Origin: Epsilonproteobacteria bacterium UBA4036
GTDB lineage: Bacteria > Campylobacterota > Campylobacteria > Campylobacterales > Arcobacteraceae
Reading direction: 5' to 3'
DNA length: 64,000 bases
NCBI GenBank assembly: GCA_002382325.1
Contig: DGAG01000016.1
Span: forward strand, 59,354-123,353
Shown: positions 7,739 to 16,262 of the stretch, one piece after another
Position numbering within the stretch: position 1 is the first letter of the stretch
Layout of the letters: each line of letters begins with the position of its first letter
Translations under genes and position numbers: made by a program
The notes under the pieces: generated by a model
What the model saw: only the letters and a program-made list of their open reading frames with translations
What the model was told of the DNA's origin: nothing
Database searches by the model: none

Positions 7739-8536
7739 ATGAACTACAAAGATATTGATTTTAACGAACTTTATAAAAAACAAAAAGAGGCTTCTACCTT
7801 TAAAATCAAAGACCAAAAAGAGTGGAATAAAAAAGCTCAATCGATGAATAAAAAGATTCATAAAAGTATTTACAACGATGAACTCATTGCTAAAATTGAT
7901 TTTACGCAGTGTCAAAGCCTTTTAGATGTAGGGTGTGGAGTAGGAAATATTGCTGTAAAAGTGGCTAAAAAAATCCCAAAAGTTTATGCGTTGGATTATT
8001 CGGATGTGATGTTGGAATTTTTAAATGAAAATATGGTGTTGGAAAAATGTGAAAATATTACGCCTATAAAAGCCTCTTGGGAAGAGGATTGGAGTGAAAT
8101 TCCATCAGCTGATATTGTATTGGCTTCACGTTCTATGGAAGTGAAAGATATGAAAGAGGCTTTGGAAAAAATCAATGCAAAAGCGAATAAAAGAGTTTAT
8201 ATTACCTACAAAGTAGGGGGCAGTTTTGTGGATAAAAAAATACTCAAAGCCATGGGCAAAGCAATATTTGATAAACCCGATTATATCTATGTGTTAAATA
8301 TTTTGTACGGTATGGGTATCAATGCAAAGCTTGATTATCTCAGAAGTGAAGGCAGACGTGAACAGTATGACTCAAAAGAGAGTTTTATCAAAAGTGTGGA
8401 GTGGAGTTTGGATGATTTAACTCAAGAAGACAAAGAGAAATTGAGCCTTTACTATGACAGTTTAGGGGAAAATAAAGAAAACTTAGCAGAACAATACAAT
8501 TATTGGGCACTGATTTCTTGGGAGGTGCAAAATTAG
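7739..8536 (+). CDS. Class I SAM-dependent methyltransferase, substrate unknown
   Basis: The 265 residues contain the SAM-binding motif I LLDVGCGVGNIA near 60-71 and the acidic post-I segment YALDYSD near 83-89, typical of small-molecule class I methyltransferases. No specificity domain is recognisable. The ATG at 7739 follows AAGGAAAA. A TATGAT -10-like box at 7683-7688 lies in the part of the intergenic region that resembles the recQ promoter. The stop lies inside a perfect palindrome shared with the convergent tautomerase gene. The substrate is unknown. Confidence 0.8.
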   Translation: MNYKDIDFNELYKKQKEASTFKIKDQKEWNKKAQSMNKKIHKSIYNDELIAKIDFTQCQSLLDVGCGVGNIAVKVAKKIPKVYALDYSDVMLEFLNENMVLEKCENITPIKASWEEDWSEIPSADIVLASRSMEVKDMKEALEKINAKANKRVYITYKVGGSFVDKKILKAMGKAIFDKPDYIYVLNILYGMGINAKLDYLRSEGRREQYDSKESFIKSVEWSLDDLTQEDKEKLSLYYDSLGENKENLAEQYNYWALISWEVQN

Positions 8537-8552
8537 AATTTTCTAATTTTGC
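8527..8552. terminator. Bidirectional terminator between convergent genes
   Basis: GCAAAATTAGAA pairs perfectly with TTCTAATTTTGC around a TT loop. The stem spans the stop codons of both the methyltransferase and the tautomerase genes and is followed by a T-rich stretch on the plus strand. Confidence 0.65.
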
Positions 8553-8755
8553 TTTTGCCGTATTTGCGTGATAGTTTGCCCACCAATGGCATAATTGTCC
8601 GTCGAAACTTCTTCGATGATGACCACTGCACTTTTAGCTCCTCTGCCATTAAAAATTTTGGCAAACAATTCTGTGATACCTTGGCATAGTTGCTCTTTTT
8701 GCTCTTTGGTAGCCCCTCCATCTTCATGGGTCATTTTTACAGTAATTACAGGCAT
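8543..8755 (-). CDS. 4-oxalocrotonate tautomerase-family protein
   Basis: This 70-residue protein has the tautomerase-fold N-terminus MPVITVKM, in which Pro2 becomes the catalytic amino-terminal proline after Met removal. The family interconverts keto and enol forms of small acids and acts as cytosolic oligomers of ~60-80-residue subunits, so the length fits. The usual aromatic/arginine residues are less clear, so the substrate cannot be assigned. The start has an AAGGAG ribosome site. The 3' end overlaps a palindrome shared with the methyltransferase gene. Confidence 0.85.
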   Translation of the reverse strand: MPVITVKMTHEDGGATKEQKEQLCQGITELFAKIFNGRGAKSAVVIIEEVSTDNYAIGGQTITQIRQKQN

Positions 8756-8828
8756 GGTTTCTCCTTTTATTTTATGACTTCTTTTAGCAGAATTTATAAA
8801 AAATTCTTAAAGAAGCAAACACTAAAGT

Positions 8829-8844
8829 AGGCAACGAGTTGCCT
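8829..8844 (-). terminator. Hairpin at the end of the MFS gene
   Basis: AGGCAAC and GTTGCCT form a 7-bp stem with a two-base spacer overlapping the stop codon of the transporter gene. The T-run is weak, so termination is only suggested. Confidence 0.35.
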
Positions 8845-10027
8845 AGTCTTTTACGATTTTTAATAATTTTGAAAGAAGAAGTAAAACTACTCCTCCTGAA
8901 ACAATAAACGCCGTTAAAAACAAAGCATAGTCATAGTTTCCAAATTTTTCGATTAAAGCCACACAATAAAGTGGAGCCAACACTTGTCCTACTCCATATG
9001 CTGTTGTTAATGCTCCCATTAAAATTACAGGATTATGAGAAGCCAGTTTCCCTCCTAAACTCATAAAAAGTGCCACTAAACCTATAAATGTCCCTCCGTA
9101 CAATACCCCTGAAAGCAGATTCAAATAGACATTGGTGGTCAAAGCAGAGATTAAAATCCCGATAACTTGTAAGGACATCGCAATGATAATGATATTGACA
9201 CTGCCATATTTATGGGCCAAGTTCATCCAAATGATACACGAAGGAATCCCAGCAAGTCCAACAATCGTCCAAGTAAGATTGCCATATCCTTCTAAGCCTT
9301 CAAGGGAGTTAATAATATCAGGGATAAATGTCGATTGCACCACCATCCCCACCCCTTCACAAAAGTAAGCCAGAGTAAGTAAAATAACAAAGGGGGTAAA
9401 AAGCTTGAAATCAAAATGGTGTTTAATCACTTTGGTATGAATTGTTTTATCAAACGATAAAATGTAAATCGGATAGGCACACGATATTAAGGCAAAAATT
9501 GTAAGAACCATCCACGCATTTTCCCATGACCCTTCAAAACTAAATACCCCTCGGACAATTAAATCACTCACAAGTATCGAAAAACCAATTCCAGAAAAGT
9601 GAATCCCCATGGCTTTGGTTTTACTTTCAAATTTGAGTTTGCTCATCACAATAGCTGAACCCACCACCAATGCCATGGCAGCACCAAATCCTGCGATGAT
9701 TCTTGATATTATCCACAAGGTTTCATTGTGTGTGGTGGCTAACACTAAAGTGGTAACAACCGATAAAACCATTCCCAAACGGAAAAATTTGACTTTAGTA
9801 TAAATGTCTTTGATAAAGACGGCAAAAATTGAGCCAGCTAAATATCCCATGTAATTGACTGAGGCTAAAATCCCTGCAAAACTGACGGTCAAATAATCTT
9901 CAAGCATAGCAGGCAACAGTGAAGTGAAAACAAATCGTGCGACACCTACGCCAATGATTAACGCTAAAATCCCCGCTAAGATGATAGCTGCATTTGAATC
10001 TCTGTTCAGTAAATTTATTTTTTGCAT
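8843..10027 (-). CDS. YbfB/YjiJ-family MFS transporter
   Basis: This 394-residue inner-membrane protein has about 12 predicted helices. The N-terminal GVGVARFVFTSLLPAM and NYMGYLAGS segments resemble the YbfB/YjiJ subgroup of the major facilitator superfamily, whose substrates are mostly unknown. It diverges from a LysR-type regulator, with a dyad between the two genes, so it is probably that regulator's target. Efflux is plausible but not shown. Length and topology look complete. Confidence 0.85.
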   Translation of the reverse strand: MQKINLLNRDSNAAIILAGILALIIGVGVARFVFTSLLPAMLEDYLTVSFAGILASVNYMGYLAGSIFAVFIKDIYTKVKFFRLGMVLSVVTTLVLATTHNETLWIISRIIAGFGAAMALVVGSAIVMSKLKFESKTKAMGIHFSGIGFSILVSDLIVRGVFSFEGSWENAWMVLTIFALISCAYPIYILSFDKTIHTKVIKHHFDFKLFTPFVILLTLAYFCEGVGMVVQSTFIPDIINSLEGLEGYGNLTWTIVGLAGIPSCIIWMNLAHKYGSVNIIIIAMSLQVIGILISALTTNVYLNLLSGVLYGGTFIGLVALFMSLGGKLASHNPVILMGALTTAYGVGQVLAPLYCVALIEKFGNYDYALFLTAFIVSGGVVLLLLSKLLKIVKD

Positions 10028-10071
10028 CTTGATTCCAATAATTTTTCTGTTATAATATCACTAAATATAAT

Positions 10072-10096
10072 ATCGTGTCAAATACTTAATCACGAT
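10072..10096. promoter_or_regulatory. Candidate LysR-type operator dyad
   Basis: ATCGTG and CACGAT form an inverted repeat with a 13-base spacer in the 91-bp gap between the MFS gene and the LysR gene, the usual place for an autoregulatory site. A TATAAT box at about 10050-10055 is on the plus strand nearby. Confidence 0.5.
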
Positions 10097-10118
10097 TAAT
10101 GATATAAGGAAAAGTGAT

Positions 10119-10946
10119 ATGGACTCAAATTTACTCAAAGTTTTTGTGGAAGTTGTCAAAGTAAAAAGTATTTCAAAAGCAGCCTTAGAGTTGGATTTTG
10201 CTCAATCGAATGTAACTTCAAGGATACAACAACTTGAAAAAAGTTTGGGCTATAAACTTTTTCACCGTGTTCCTAAAGGAGTGATGCTCACAAGAGAGGG
10301 TGAAAGGCTATATTCACATGCGGTTGAAATTGTCAAAAAAGTTGAAATTGCGTCATTGGATATGAAAAATATGGTCAATCAAGAGCAACTTATCGTGGGA
10401 TCAACTGAGTCCAATGCGGTGACACGTATTGTGCCTTTTTTACTTAAATTGCACAAAGATTATCCCAAAATGCAATTGGAGCTTATTACTAATACCACGA
10501 AAGATATTATAAAAATGTTGTTGGATTATCAAGTGGATATTGCCTTTATCAGTGGTGTTCCTAAAGAAGAGGAGTTGATGGTTTTAAGTAAAGTTGATGA
10601 AACCATTGTTTTAGTTGAACCTAAAAATGAAAAGAGCAATAATGTTTTTTTATGTTTTAAAAAAGGGTGTGCGTACAATGATTTTGGGGCAAACTACTTG
10701 ATGAACACAACACAAACCGAGCATAAACGGTTAGAATTTGGAAGTTACGAAACCATTTTAGGCTGTGTAAAAGCGGGTATGGGGAAAAGTTTGTTGCCTT
10801 TAAGTATTGTGGAAAAACTGAAGTATACCGATGATTTAAAAATTACTCATTTATCGGAAGAAATCGCTTATTTACCGACGTGTTTGGTGTGCCGAAAAGA
10901 TAATATGCCCAAAATCAGTGAGTATTTAAAAACCATAGTAGGGTAA
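10119..10946 (+). CDS. LysR-family transcriptional regulator
   Basis: The 275 residues have an N-terminal winged helix-turn-helix (about 3-60, with SISKAALELDFAQSNVTSRIQQLEK-like LysR spacing) and a periplasmic-binding-like effector domain (about 88-275) beginning LIVGSTES. It diverges from the YbfB-type transporter and probably controls it through the dyad at 10072-10096. The ATG is preceded by AAGGAAAA. The effector ligand is not recognisable. It ends nine bases before a convergent EamA gene. Confidence 0.9.
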   Translation: MDSNLLKVFVEVVKVKSISKAALELDFAQSNVTSRIQQLEKSLGYKLFHRVPKGVMLTREGERLYSHAVEIVKKVEIASLDMKNMVNQEQLIVGSTESNAVTRIVPFLLKLHKDYPKMQLELITNTTKDIIKMLLDYQVDIAFISGVPKEEELMVLSKVDETIVLVEPKNEKSNNVFLCFKKGCAYNDFGANYLMNTTQTEHKRLEFGSYETILGCVKAGMGKSLLPLSIVEKLKYTDDLKITHLSEEIAYLPTCLVCRKDNMPKISEYLKTIVG

Positions 10947-10955
10947 TGGGGTGTT

Positions 10956-11855
10956 TTATCGTTTAAACAACTCTTTTTTATAAAATTGCGAAAGATAAAT
11001 GCCTACAAATATAAAAATCATACCAATAAAATGGTAAAACAAAATACGTTCATCTAAAAATAAAAAAGCTAAAATCGTTCCAAAAATGGGCATAAGATGA
11101 GTGAACTGTCCTGTCTTTTCGGCTCCAATTTCTAAAATACCTTTGTTCCAAAATAAAAAGGACAAAATAGAGGGGAAAATCACCATAAATAAAATGATGT
11201 CATAATGTTTATGCACTAAGACAATATCTGCTTCAAGGCTTTGTGTGGAGTATATATAGATGGGTAACAATATCATAAATCCCACTACAACCATGGTGGT
11301 AAAAAACTGCGTGGGATTGAGGGGGATTTTTTTATATTTTAATAACACAGAATACAAAGCCCACGTCAAGGTTGCACTGATAATATATAAATCCCCACGG
11401 TTTAATTCAAAATTTCCAATTTCTGATAGTTCTCCTTTAAGTACGATAAACACCACACCCAATGTAGATAAAATAATTCCTAAAATTTGATTGCTTGTGA
11501 TTTTTGCTTTTAAAATAAATAACGATAAAAACACCACCAAGATAGGGAAAATAGAATTAATCAATAACGCGTTGGTTGCAGTGGTCTTTTCCAATCCAAA
11601 ATACAACAGCGTGTTAAAACAGACAATGGAAAAAAATGCCAATAAAAGTATTAAAAGCCACTCTTTTTTTATGACAGTTAAAATCGTATTAAAATAAAGA
11701 ATAAAAAAGGGTAAAACCACAATAAATACACCTAACCATCGGTAAAAAGCTAACGTAATGGGTTCAAACTCTTCGTGTAGGTATCGTCCTAAGATAAAAT
11801 TGGATGACCAAAAAAGCACGCAAAGTGCAAGTAAGATATAGATTTTGATTTTCAT
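10956..11855 (-). CDS. EamA-family (DMT) transporter
   Basis: This 299-residue membrane protein has about ten helices arranged as two EamA repeats (roughly 7-140 and 150-290), the drug/metabolite transporter fold, often used to export amino acids or metabolites. The N-terminal FWSSNFILGRYLHEEFEPITLAFYR region is typical. It is convergent with the LysR gene and divergent from the thioesterase. The substrate is unknown. Confidence 0.88.
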   Translation of the reverse strand: MKIKIYILLALCVLFWSSNFILGRYLHEEFEPITLAFYRWLGVFIVVLPFFILYFNTILTVIKKEWLLILLLAFFSIVCFNTLLYFGLEKTTATNALLINSIFPILVVFLSLFILKAKITSNQILGIILSTLGVVFIVLKGELSEIGNFELNRGDLYIISATLTWALYSVLLKYKKIPLNPTQFFTTMVVVGFMILLPIYIYSTQSLEADIVLVHKHYDIILFMVIFPSILSFLFWNKGILEIGAEKTGQFTHLMPIFGTILAFLFLDERILFYHFIGMIFIFVGIYLSQFYKKELFKR

Positions 11856-11920
11856 GCTTCTCCTAAAATGAAATTATAGTAAATAAAAGATATAATTCAA
11901 GAAAAGTTATAAGGTAAACT

Positions 11921-12292
11921 ATGCAATACAGTACACAAAGAATGGTGATGTATCCTCACTTAAATGCTGCAGGGATACTGTTTGGAGGAATGGCATTATC
12001 GTGGTTGGATGAAGATGCCATTATTTATGCGGCCAATTTACTTGACACAAATCGTATTGCGACTGTTAAAATGTCAGAAGTGATTTTTAAAAGTGCGGCG
12101 AATATTGGAGATATTTTAATTTCAGGTGTTGAGTTGGTGCGAATAGGAAGAACCTCTATTACCGTAAAATGTGAATTAAGAAATAAAACAACCAATAACG
12201 TTATTGTTCAAGTTGATGAGGTGGTGATTGTGGCATTGGATTACAATAAAAAACCAACCGTGCATAAATTGGCACCTCAGGACGATAATTAA
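11921..12292 (+). CDS. YciA-like acyl-CoA thioesterase (hotdog fold)
   Basis: The 123 residues form a single hotdog domain. The helix HLNAAGILFGGMALSWLDEDA near 14-34 carries the catalytic-type Asp, as in YciA/BACH-family acyl-CoA hydrolases, and the strand motif GRTSITVKCEL follows. The enzymes hydrolyse acyl-CoA to free acid and CoA in the cytosol. The gene ends three bases before the convergent dioxygenase-like gene. The acyl-chain preference cannot be read from the sequence. Confidence 0.85.
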   Translation: MQYSTQRMVMYPHLNAAGILFGGMALSWLDEDAIIYAANLLDTNRIATVKMSEVIFKSAANIGDILISGVELVRIGRTSITVKCELRNKTTNNVIVQVDEVVIVALDYNKKPTVHKLAPQDDN

Positions 12293-12295
12293 ATC

Positions 12296-13030
12296 TTATT
12301 TTAGAATATGCTCTTCAAAATCGCTTCGGGTATGTTTAATGGGATGATTGCTTAACGCTCGAACCGTATATACAAATGAGATTTTAGGGCTATTCGTACT
12401 GTTTTTATGGGCATGATGTAGAGTTTTACAATGAAATAAAACCACATCGCCTTGCTCTAAATTGGTGTGTACTTTTGTTTTTATAAGAGCTTGGTTTAAA
12501 GGGTGTTCATCCAAAAAATTACTTTGTGCATCAAACTGCTCTTTGCTAAACGTCATGGTATGAGAACCTGGAATAAACTCCAAAAGACCATTTTCTAAAT
12601 ACTCCTCACCCAGTGCTAACCAAACCGAAATTAAGTTGTCATTTTCAAAGTTCCAGTAACGCACATCTTGGTGCCAAAACGTTCGGGTACTTTCTTGGGG
12701 CATTTTTGTCATAATTGAGTTATGGTGTGCCAAAGTTAAAACAGGGGTGTCCTGTAAAAGTTCTCTTAATATGGGTCGGATTTCAAGGTTTGTCATCCAC
12801 TGTTTAAAAACAGCTTCTCTTTGATAGACTTGTCGAAGCCGCCTTACGGTTGTTTGGGCATTATCAAGTTGCATATACTCTTGTTCCGTTTCTATGGGAG
12901 CAATTTTTTGGCGTAAATGTTCTTGGGCTTTTTCTAAAATGGTGTTGCATAAGGTGGGGTTTGCAAATCTTTTTAAAACCAAAAAACCATTGGTTTGAAA
13001 TTCATTGAGTTGCTCTTGATTTAACTTCAT
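12296..13030 (-). CDS. Phytanoyl-CoA dioxygenase (PhyH)-family protein
   Basis: The 244 residues fit the PhyH family of Fe(II)/2-oxoglutarate oxygenases. The iron ligands are the HQD of TFWHQDVRYWNF (about residues 117-128) and a distal His in LFHCKTLHHAH (about 208-218); a later Arg may bind 2-oxoglutarate. Family members hydroxylate lipids or small metabolites, and many bacterial ones are uncharacterised. It is the last of a leftward series that includes another 2OG oxygenase. A heptamer-repeat hairpin separates it from the next gene upstream. Confidence 0.85.
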   Translation of the reverse strand: MKLNQEQLNEFQTNGFLVLKRFANPTLCNTILEKAQEHLRQKIAPIETEQEYMQLDNAQTTVRRLRQVYQREAVFKQWMTNLEIRPILRELLQDTPVLTLAHHNSIMTKMPQESTRTFWHQDVRYWNFENDNLISVWLALGEEYLENGLLEFIPGSHTMTFSKEQFDAQSNFLDEHPLNQALIKTKVHTNLEQGDVVLFHCKTLHHAHKNSTNSPKISFVYTVRALSNHPIKHTRSDFEEHILK

Positions 13031-13083
13031 TGGTACTCTTTAGAGAAAATTTGTGGTATTGTATAAAAATAACAATTAAAAGA

Positions 13084-13146
13084 AGTAACAAGTTAAAAGT
13101 GACCAGAGACAAGCTTTAAAATGCTTGTCACTCGTTACTTGTTACT
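13084..13146. repeat. Heptamer-periodic inverted repeat, site 1
   Basis: Nine consecutive 7-mers read AGTAACA, AGTTAAA, AGTGACC, AGAGACA, AGCTTTA, AAATGCT, TGTCACT, CGTTACT, TGTTACT. The first four are variants of AGTRACA and the last three of its reverse complement, so the array folds back on itself. It lies between two leftward genes and could act as a terminator. Related 7-bp arrays occur at sites 2 and 3. Confidence 0.75.
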
Positions 13147-13158
13147 GTTTATGATTTT

Positions 13159-13386
13159 TTAATCATCTAAATCTCTAAAGCCGCCTTTTTTCATGTCTTC
13201 AAAATCGTCATTGTCGTCATCATAATAGTCATCGTAATCCACAGTGAAGATTTTAGGATACCCCAATCTTACTAACTCTTTGTCTAAATTCTCTTCTGTC
13301 AATCTATTTTTGACTTTAGCAATGATGGTTTGTATATCTTCCTCTTTCACATCATTGGCTCTCAGTTCATAAATAATCGAATTCAT
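13159..13386 (-). CDS. Small acidic-tailed hypothetical protein
   Basis: I do not recognise this protein. With the ATG at 13386 (AAAGG six bases upstream; a TTG six bases earlier is less likely) it has 75 residues. The first ~45 are helical and charged (ELRANDVKEEDIQTIIAKVK), and the tail is very acidic with runs of Asp and Tyr, ending GGFRDLDD. There is no signal peptide or cysteine. It lies between two Fe(II)/2OG oxygenase genes on the same strand. The acidic tail might bind metal or a basic partner, but nothing shows this. Confidence 0.6.
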   Translation of the reverse strand: MNSIIYELRANDVKEEDIQTIIAKVKNRLTEENLDKELVRLGYPKIFTVDYDDYYDDDNDDFEDMKKGGFRDLDD

Positions 13387-13419
13387 AATCAACCTTTTAT
13401 TTGAAATAAATTTTTAGTA

Positions 13420-14136
13420 TTATTGTACAACCGCATCGTGCCATTGCACCAATGTTAACCTATATCCACTTTTGACCTCTTTGACTTCATGGGTAAAAAA
13501 TGGATTACTCAAAAACAAAAGCATATCACCCGCTTCAGGACGAAGAGTGACATGTTCTTTTTTTTCATTATATAAGTAGTTAAATACTAATTCACCTCCA
13601 TTAAAACTGTTATTTAATTGTACTTCTTCGCTCCACGAAGTTCCAAATAAGACTGAGGTTATTTTTCGTTGTGGGGCGACATTAACAAAGCCTACAATAG
13701 CATCATCTTTAAGCAGTACATTCGAATCATCACTGTGCGCTTTATAAAAAGAGCCTTGCGTGTACTCTAAAACTTGTACGGGCGTTGATGTGGTTAAGGC
13801 TAAACTAAAAAAGGATTCAATCTCTTTTTGATGTTTGAAAAAACTTTTTTCGTATATTTTCTGATATGTTTTTTCCAGCTCATAAATTTTGGTTTTTCGT
13901 ATTTGTTTATTTAAAGCCTCTTGAACAAAGAGTTCATTTTTTTGTCGAATCTTTGCATCAATGGCATCGTTGTTTTTTTGTACCAATTGAACAATCTTTT
14001 TACAACTGCTTTTCGATAAAAAATTCTTAATAATCAAATACGGATAATCATAATAAGGATTGGGTAAAAGCTTATTTTGAAAATCCAGATGAATTAAAAA
14101 ATCATCACAAAAAATTTTATTGCTGATTTGAGTCAT
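13420..14136 (-). CDS. 2-oxoglutarate/Fe(II) oxygenase, prolyl 4-hydroxylase-like
   Basis: From the chosen start the protein has 239 residues. The C-terminal half shows a prolyl-4-hydroxylase-like core: YTQGSFYKAHSDD gives the H-x-D iron ligands, FNGGELVFNYL is the conserved strand, and FLSNPFFTHEVKEVKSGYRLTL gives the distal His and the Arg for 2-oxoglutarate. The substrate is unknown. The ATG at 14136 overlaps the upstream stop as TAATG, implying coupling; a longer reading frame from 14181 would duplicate the upstream gene's end without a ribosome site. Confidence 0.82.
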   Translation of the reverse strand: MTQISNKIFCDDFLIHLDFQNKLLPNPYYDYPYLIIKNFLSKSSCKKIVQLVQKNNDAIDAKIRQKNELFVQEALNKQIRKTKIYELEKTYQKIYEKSFFKHQKEIESFFSLALTTSTPVQVLEYTQGSFYKAHSDDSNVLLKDDAIVGFVNVAPQRKITSVLFGTSWSEEVQLNNSFNGGELVFNYLYNEKKEHVTLRPEAGDMLLFLSNPFFTHEVKEVKSGYRLTLVQWHDAVVQ

Positions 14137-14540
14137 TATTGTAACTGCTTGTAAAGATTGGTTAAATCTCCTAACACCCAAATATCAACGATTTTTCCGT
14201 CTTTAAATTTAAAAAAAGAGGCACCGTTATATTTGATTCTGTTGCCTGTTGGCTCAAAATCAAAGAGCTTTCCTTTATGTGTTCCATTATAAATGGCTCG
14301 AACAGCAATGTAATCATTTTCACACACCATAAGTTCAACACCATGAAACAAGTTGGGAATCCCTGTAAGGATTTTATCCATATAATTGGCAAACTCTTGT
14401 TTTCCTACGGTGTTAATATCCAGTGACCCGTGAAAGGTAATATTATCATCAAAAAGAGTTTCAATATACTCTTTTTTATTTTTATTCCATAACTCTTCAT
14501 AATAGAGTTTCACTAGGTCTTTATTTGATTTTGGTTTCAT
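14136..14540 (-). CDS. SnoaL-like/ester cyclase (NTF2-fold) protein
   Basis: This 134-residue protein has the NTF2-like cone fold of SnoaL-type proteins: an N-terminal helix (DLVKLYYEELWNKNK), a FHG turn, and a strand-rich C-terminus with GNRIKYNGASFFKFKDGKIVDIW, the usual closing hairpin. Members act as cyclases, hydrolases or binding proteins for small ligands, and sequence alone does not tell which. Its stop overlaps the start of the 2OG oxygenase, so the two are probably co-translated. Confidence 0.78.
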   Translation of the reverse strand: MKPKSNKDLVKLYYEELWNKNKKEYIETLFDDNITFHGSLDINTVGKQEFANYMDKILTGIPNLFHGVELMVCENDYIAVRAIYNGTHKGKLFDFEPTGNRIKYNGASFFKFKDGKIVDIWVLGDLTNLYKQLQ

Positions 14541-14608
14541 CTCTCCCTTTCTGTTTTAATTTTCGTTCAATAATTTTATCATTTTTTTGACTAAAATAGA
14601 GCGTTTTT

Positions 14609-15721
14609 TTAGGCTTTAATTTTTTGTTTTATGTATAAATTTTTTAAAATAAAAAGCACGGTTTTAATCGAAAGTACCGAAGCCGTTTCTTCTACGGTAT
14701 GATACCCCGTTGTTGGAATTTGCAAGGTTGTTCCTTGAATACTTCCTGACGATTCTTTGACAATTCTTCCCAGCTCCGTACTTCCTAAAGACAGAAGGGA
14801 TTGATTGTTTTGTACACGAAGTTTGTTTTTTTCTTGAATATAGACATCTTTACACGAAAAATCAATACTGTACTTATGGCAAAAGTTTTTTAATGTTTTA
14901 AGTAACGGTGACTTAAATCGTGCGTTGGCATCTCGATTTCGTAAAACAATTTGTTGTACATCAGCTTGTGAACGAGTATCATACGGGCTTGTGTCTAAAA
15001 CCAACAACTCATTGGTCGAAAGTCGATTCTTTCTGAACCACTCATAAATATAACGCCACGATTTTCCTGCTTCTTCTTGTGCGGTGAAAAATGCGGTTCC
15101 TTGATAGCCATTTTGATATAAGTAAATAATAATCGCAGCACTAATCACGTTATCCAGTTGGGCGGAAAGTAAGCCTTTTTCATTTTTGAGTTTGTCCATA
15201 AAAGCAATGGGCGTTCCTGGTTGTAAGTGGGAGAGCCCTTTGATTTCAAAAATCAAGTTGTTGATCTCTTCACACATATAAGCATTGGTAATCTCCCCAA
15301 TACCTAAATAACTTCCTCCCCAAGGGTCATACGCTTGTACTTTTTGATTTAAGTAACGTGAGGTTATAAGTTGAAAGGTTTGTTCTGAAACGGAATTTCC
15401 CGTCAAATCTGAACGGTTTTTGGCTAAAAATGCCGCAAATTGGAACTCATTGGGACCTGTGCATACAAGCCCATGTCGGTCGATATGGGCACTGAGCATC
15501 CCATGCATTGGATTTTTGCCTTGAGCCACTAATAGTCCATCGTAGTATTGAGTGGTGATGCCCAACTCTTCTAATTCTCGCTTTAAGTAGAGGAAAAAAG
15601 CGTGTTCTGAACCAATAACCGAAGGGATTCGTATAAGTTGTTTTAACATATCTAAAAAAGAGACAAAGTTTTTAATTGACTCTATTTCTTCAAGTGATTC
15701 TTTTTTGTTTAATTTATTCAT
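14609..15721 (-). CDS. M42/M20-like zinc aminopeptidase-family protein
   Basis: The 370 residues fit the MH clan of co-catalytic zinc peptidases. Candidate ligands and catalytic residues appear in order: His-Asp in SAHIDRHG, Asp in AQLDNV, the Glu pair in TAQEEAGKS, Asp in LVLDTSPYD, and His in TTGYHTVEE near the C-terminus. M42 enzymes are cytosolic aminopeptidases or deblocking peptidases. The protein is somewhat divergent and could be a deacylase or hydrolase of the same fold. Three bases separate it from the small gene upstream, suggesting an operon. Confidence 0.8.
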   Translation of the reverse strand: MNKLNKKESLEEIESIKNFVSFLDMLKQLIRIPSVIGSEHAFFLYLKRELEELGITTQYYDGLLVAQGKNPMHGMLSAHIDRHGLVCTGPNEFQFAAFLAKNRSDLTGNSVSEQTFQLITSRYLNQKVQAYDPWGGSYLGIGEITNAYMCEEINNLIFEIKGLSHLQPGTPIAFMDKLKNEKGLLSAQLDNVISAAIIIYLYQNGYQGTAFFTAQEEAGKSWRYIYEWFRKNRLSTNELLVLDTSPYDTRSQADVQQIVLRNRDANARFKSPLLKTLKNFCHKYSIDFSCKDVYIQEKNKLRVQNNQSLLSLGSTELGRIVKESSGSIQGTTLQIPTTGYHTVEETASVLSIKTVLFILKNLYIKQKIKA

Positions 15722-15723
15722 TT

Positions 15724-15945
15724 TTATTTTTGACTTATTACTCTATCGGCTAAGATGGCTAAATCATCTAGGCGTAATTTGACCGTTGATTTAATCAGCT
15801 CATCAAAGCTTAAATTATATTTTGCAATCAATGCACTTGCCGTTTCATAATTTCGATTGTACTTAATTTCGTGAACAATTTCGTTTATTTTAGCTTTAAA
15901 AAGTATGAGTTCTCGCTCTTTGCTGCTTGAGAGTTCATCTATCAT
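15724..15945 (-). CDS. Small hypothetical protein, paralogue of 16509-16742
   Basis: This is a 73-residue helical cytosolic protein of unknown function. It shares a pattern with the protein at 16509-16742: NYET-x4-I-x3-N-x5-[IL]I-x2-T-x-KL, then D-[IL]-A-x-LAD. The shared part covers the last ~50 residues of both. It is packed between a secreted cysteine-rich protein (23 bases upstream) and the M42-like peptidase (two bases downstream). It has no cysteine and no recognisable DNA-binding motif. Confidence 0.7.
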   Translation of the reverse strand: MIDELSSSKERELILFKAKINEIVHEIKYNRNYETASALIAKYNLSFDELIKSTVKLRLDDLAILADRVISQK

Positions 15946-15968
15946 TGTTTAACTTTACAATTATGTTT

Positions 15969-16208
15969 TTATTCTGCTTTTTCTTTTTTTAAAAGGCACT
16001 CTTCGTATAACTCTTCACACTTTGAATAACACTTGTCGTTACCGTTCTCTTTTTCTTCACACTCTATGGCACATTGATCATAGATTTTATCACATTCGTC
16101 ATCCATAAACATTTCATCGTTGATGATAACATCTTCATTGGATACAACATCATTGGCTTGAAGTGCTAAGATAAACACAAGAGACGCCATAAAAATATAC
16201 TTAAACAT
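15969..16208 (-). CDS. Small secreted Cys-rich acidic protein
   Basis: The 79 residues start with a signal peptide (MFKYIFMASLVFILALQAND, with likely cleavage after the LQA region), followed by an acidic mature part with five cysteines: C39 (ECDKIYDQC), C46, C50, C59 and C63, then one more in EECLLKK, spaced roughly C-x6-C-x3-C-x8-C-x3-C-x6-C. This paired C-x3-C spacing resembles helical hairpins joined by disulfides or a periplasmic metal site. I do not recognise the family. The ATG is preceded by AGGAGAA. Confidence 0.7.
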   Translation of the reverse strand: MFKYIFMASLVFILALQANDVVSNEDVIINDEMFMDDECDKIYDQCAIECEEKENGNDKCYSKCEELYEECLLKKEKAE

Positions 16209-16240
16209 TCATTCTCCTATTTGACAATAAATTAAGAAAC

Positions 16241-16262
16241 CATACTCATAATTATGAGTATG
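16241..16262. promoter_or_regulatory. 22-bp perfect palindrome, candidate operator
   Basis: CATACTCATAATTATGAG plus TATG reads the same on both strands with no loop. It lies 33 bases upstream of the secreted cysteine-rich gene, where a dimeric regulator could bind. No regulator gene is adjacent. Confidence 0.5.
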
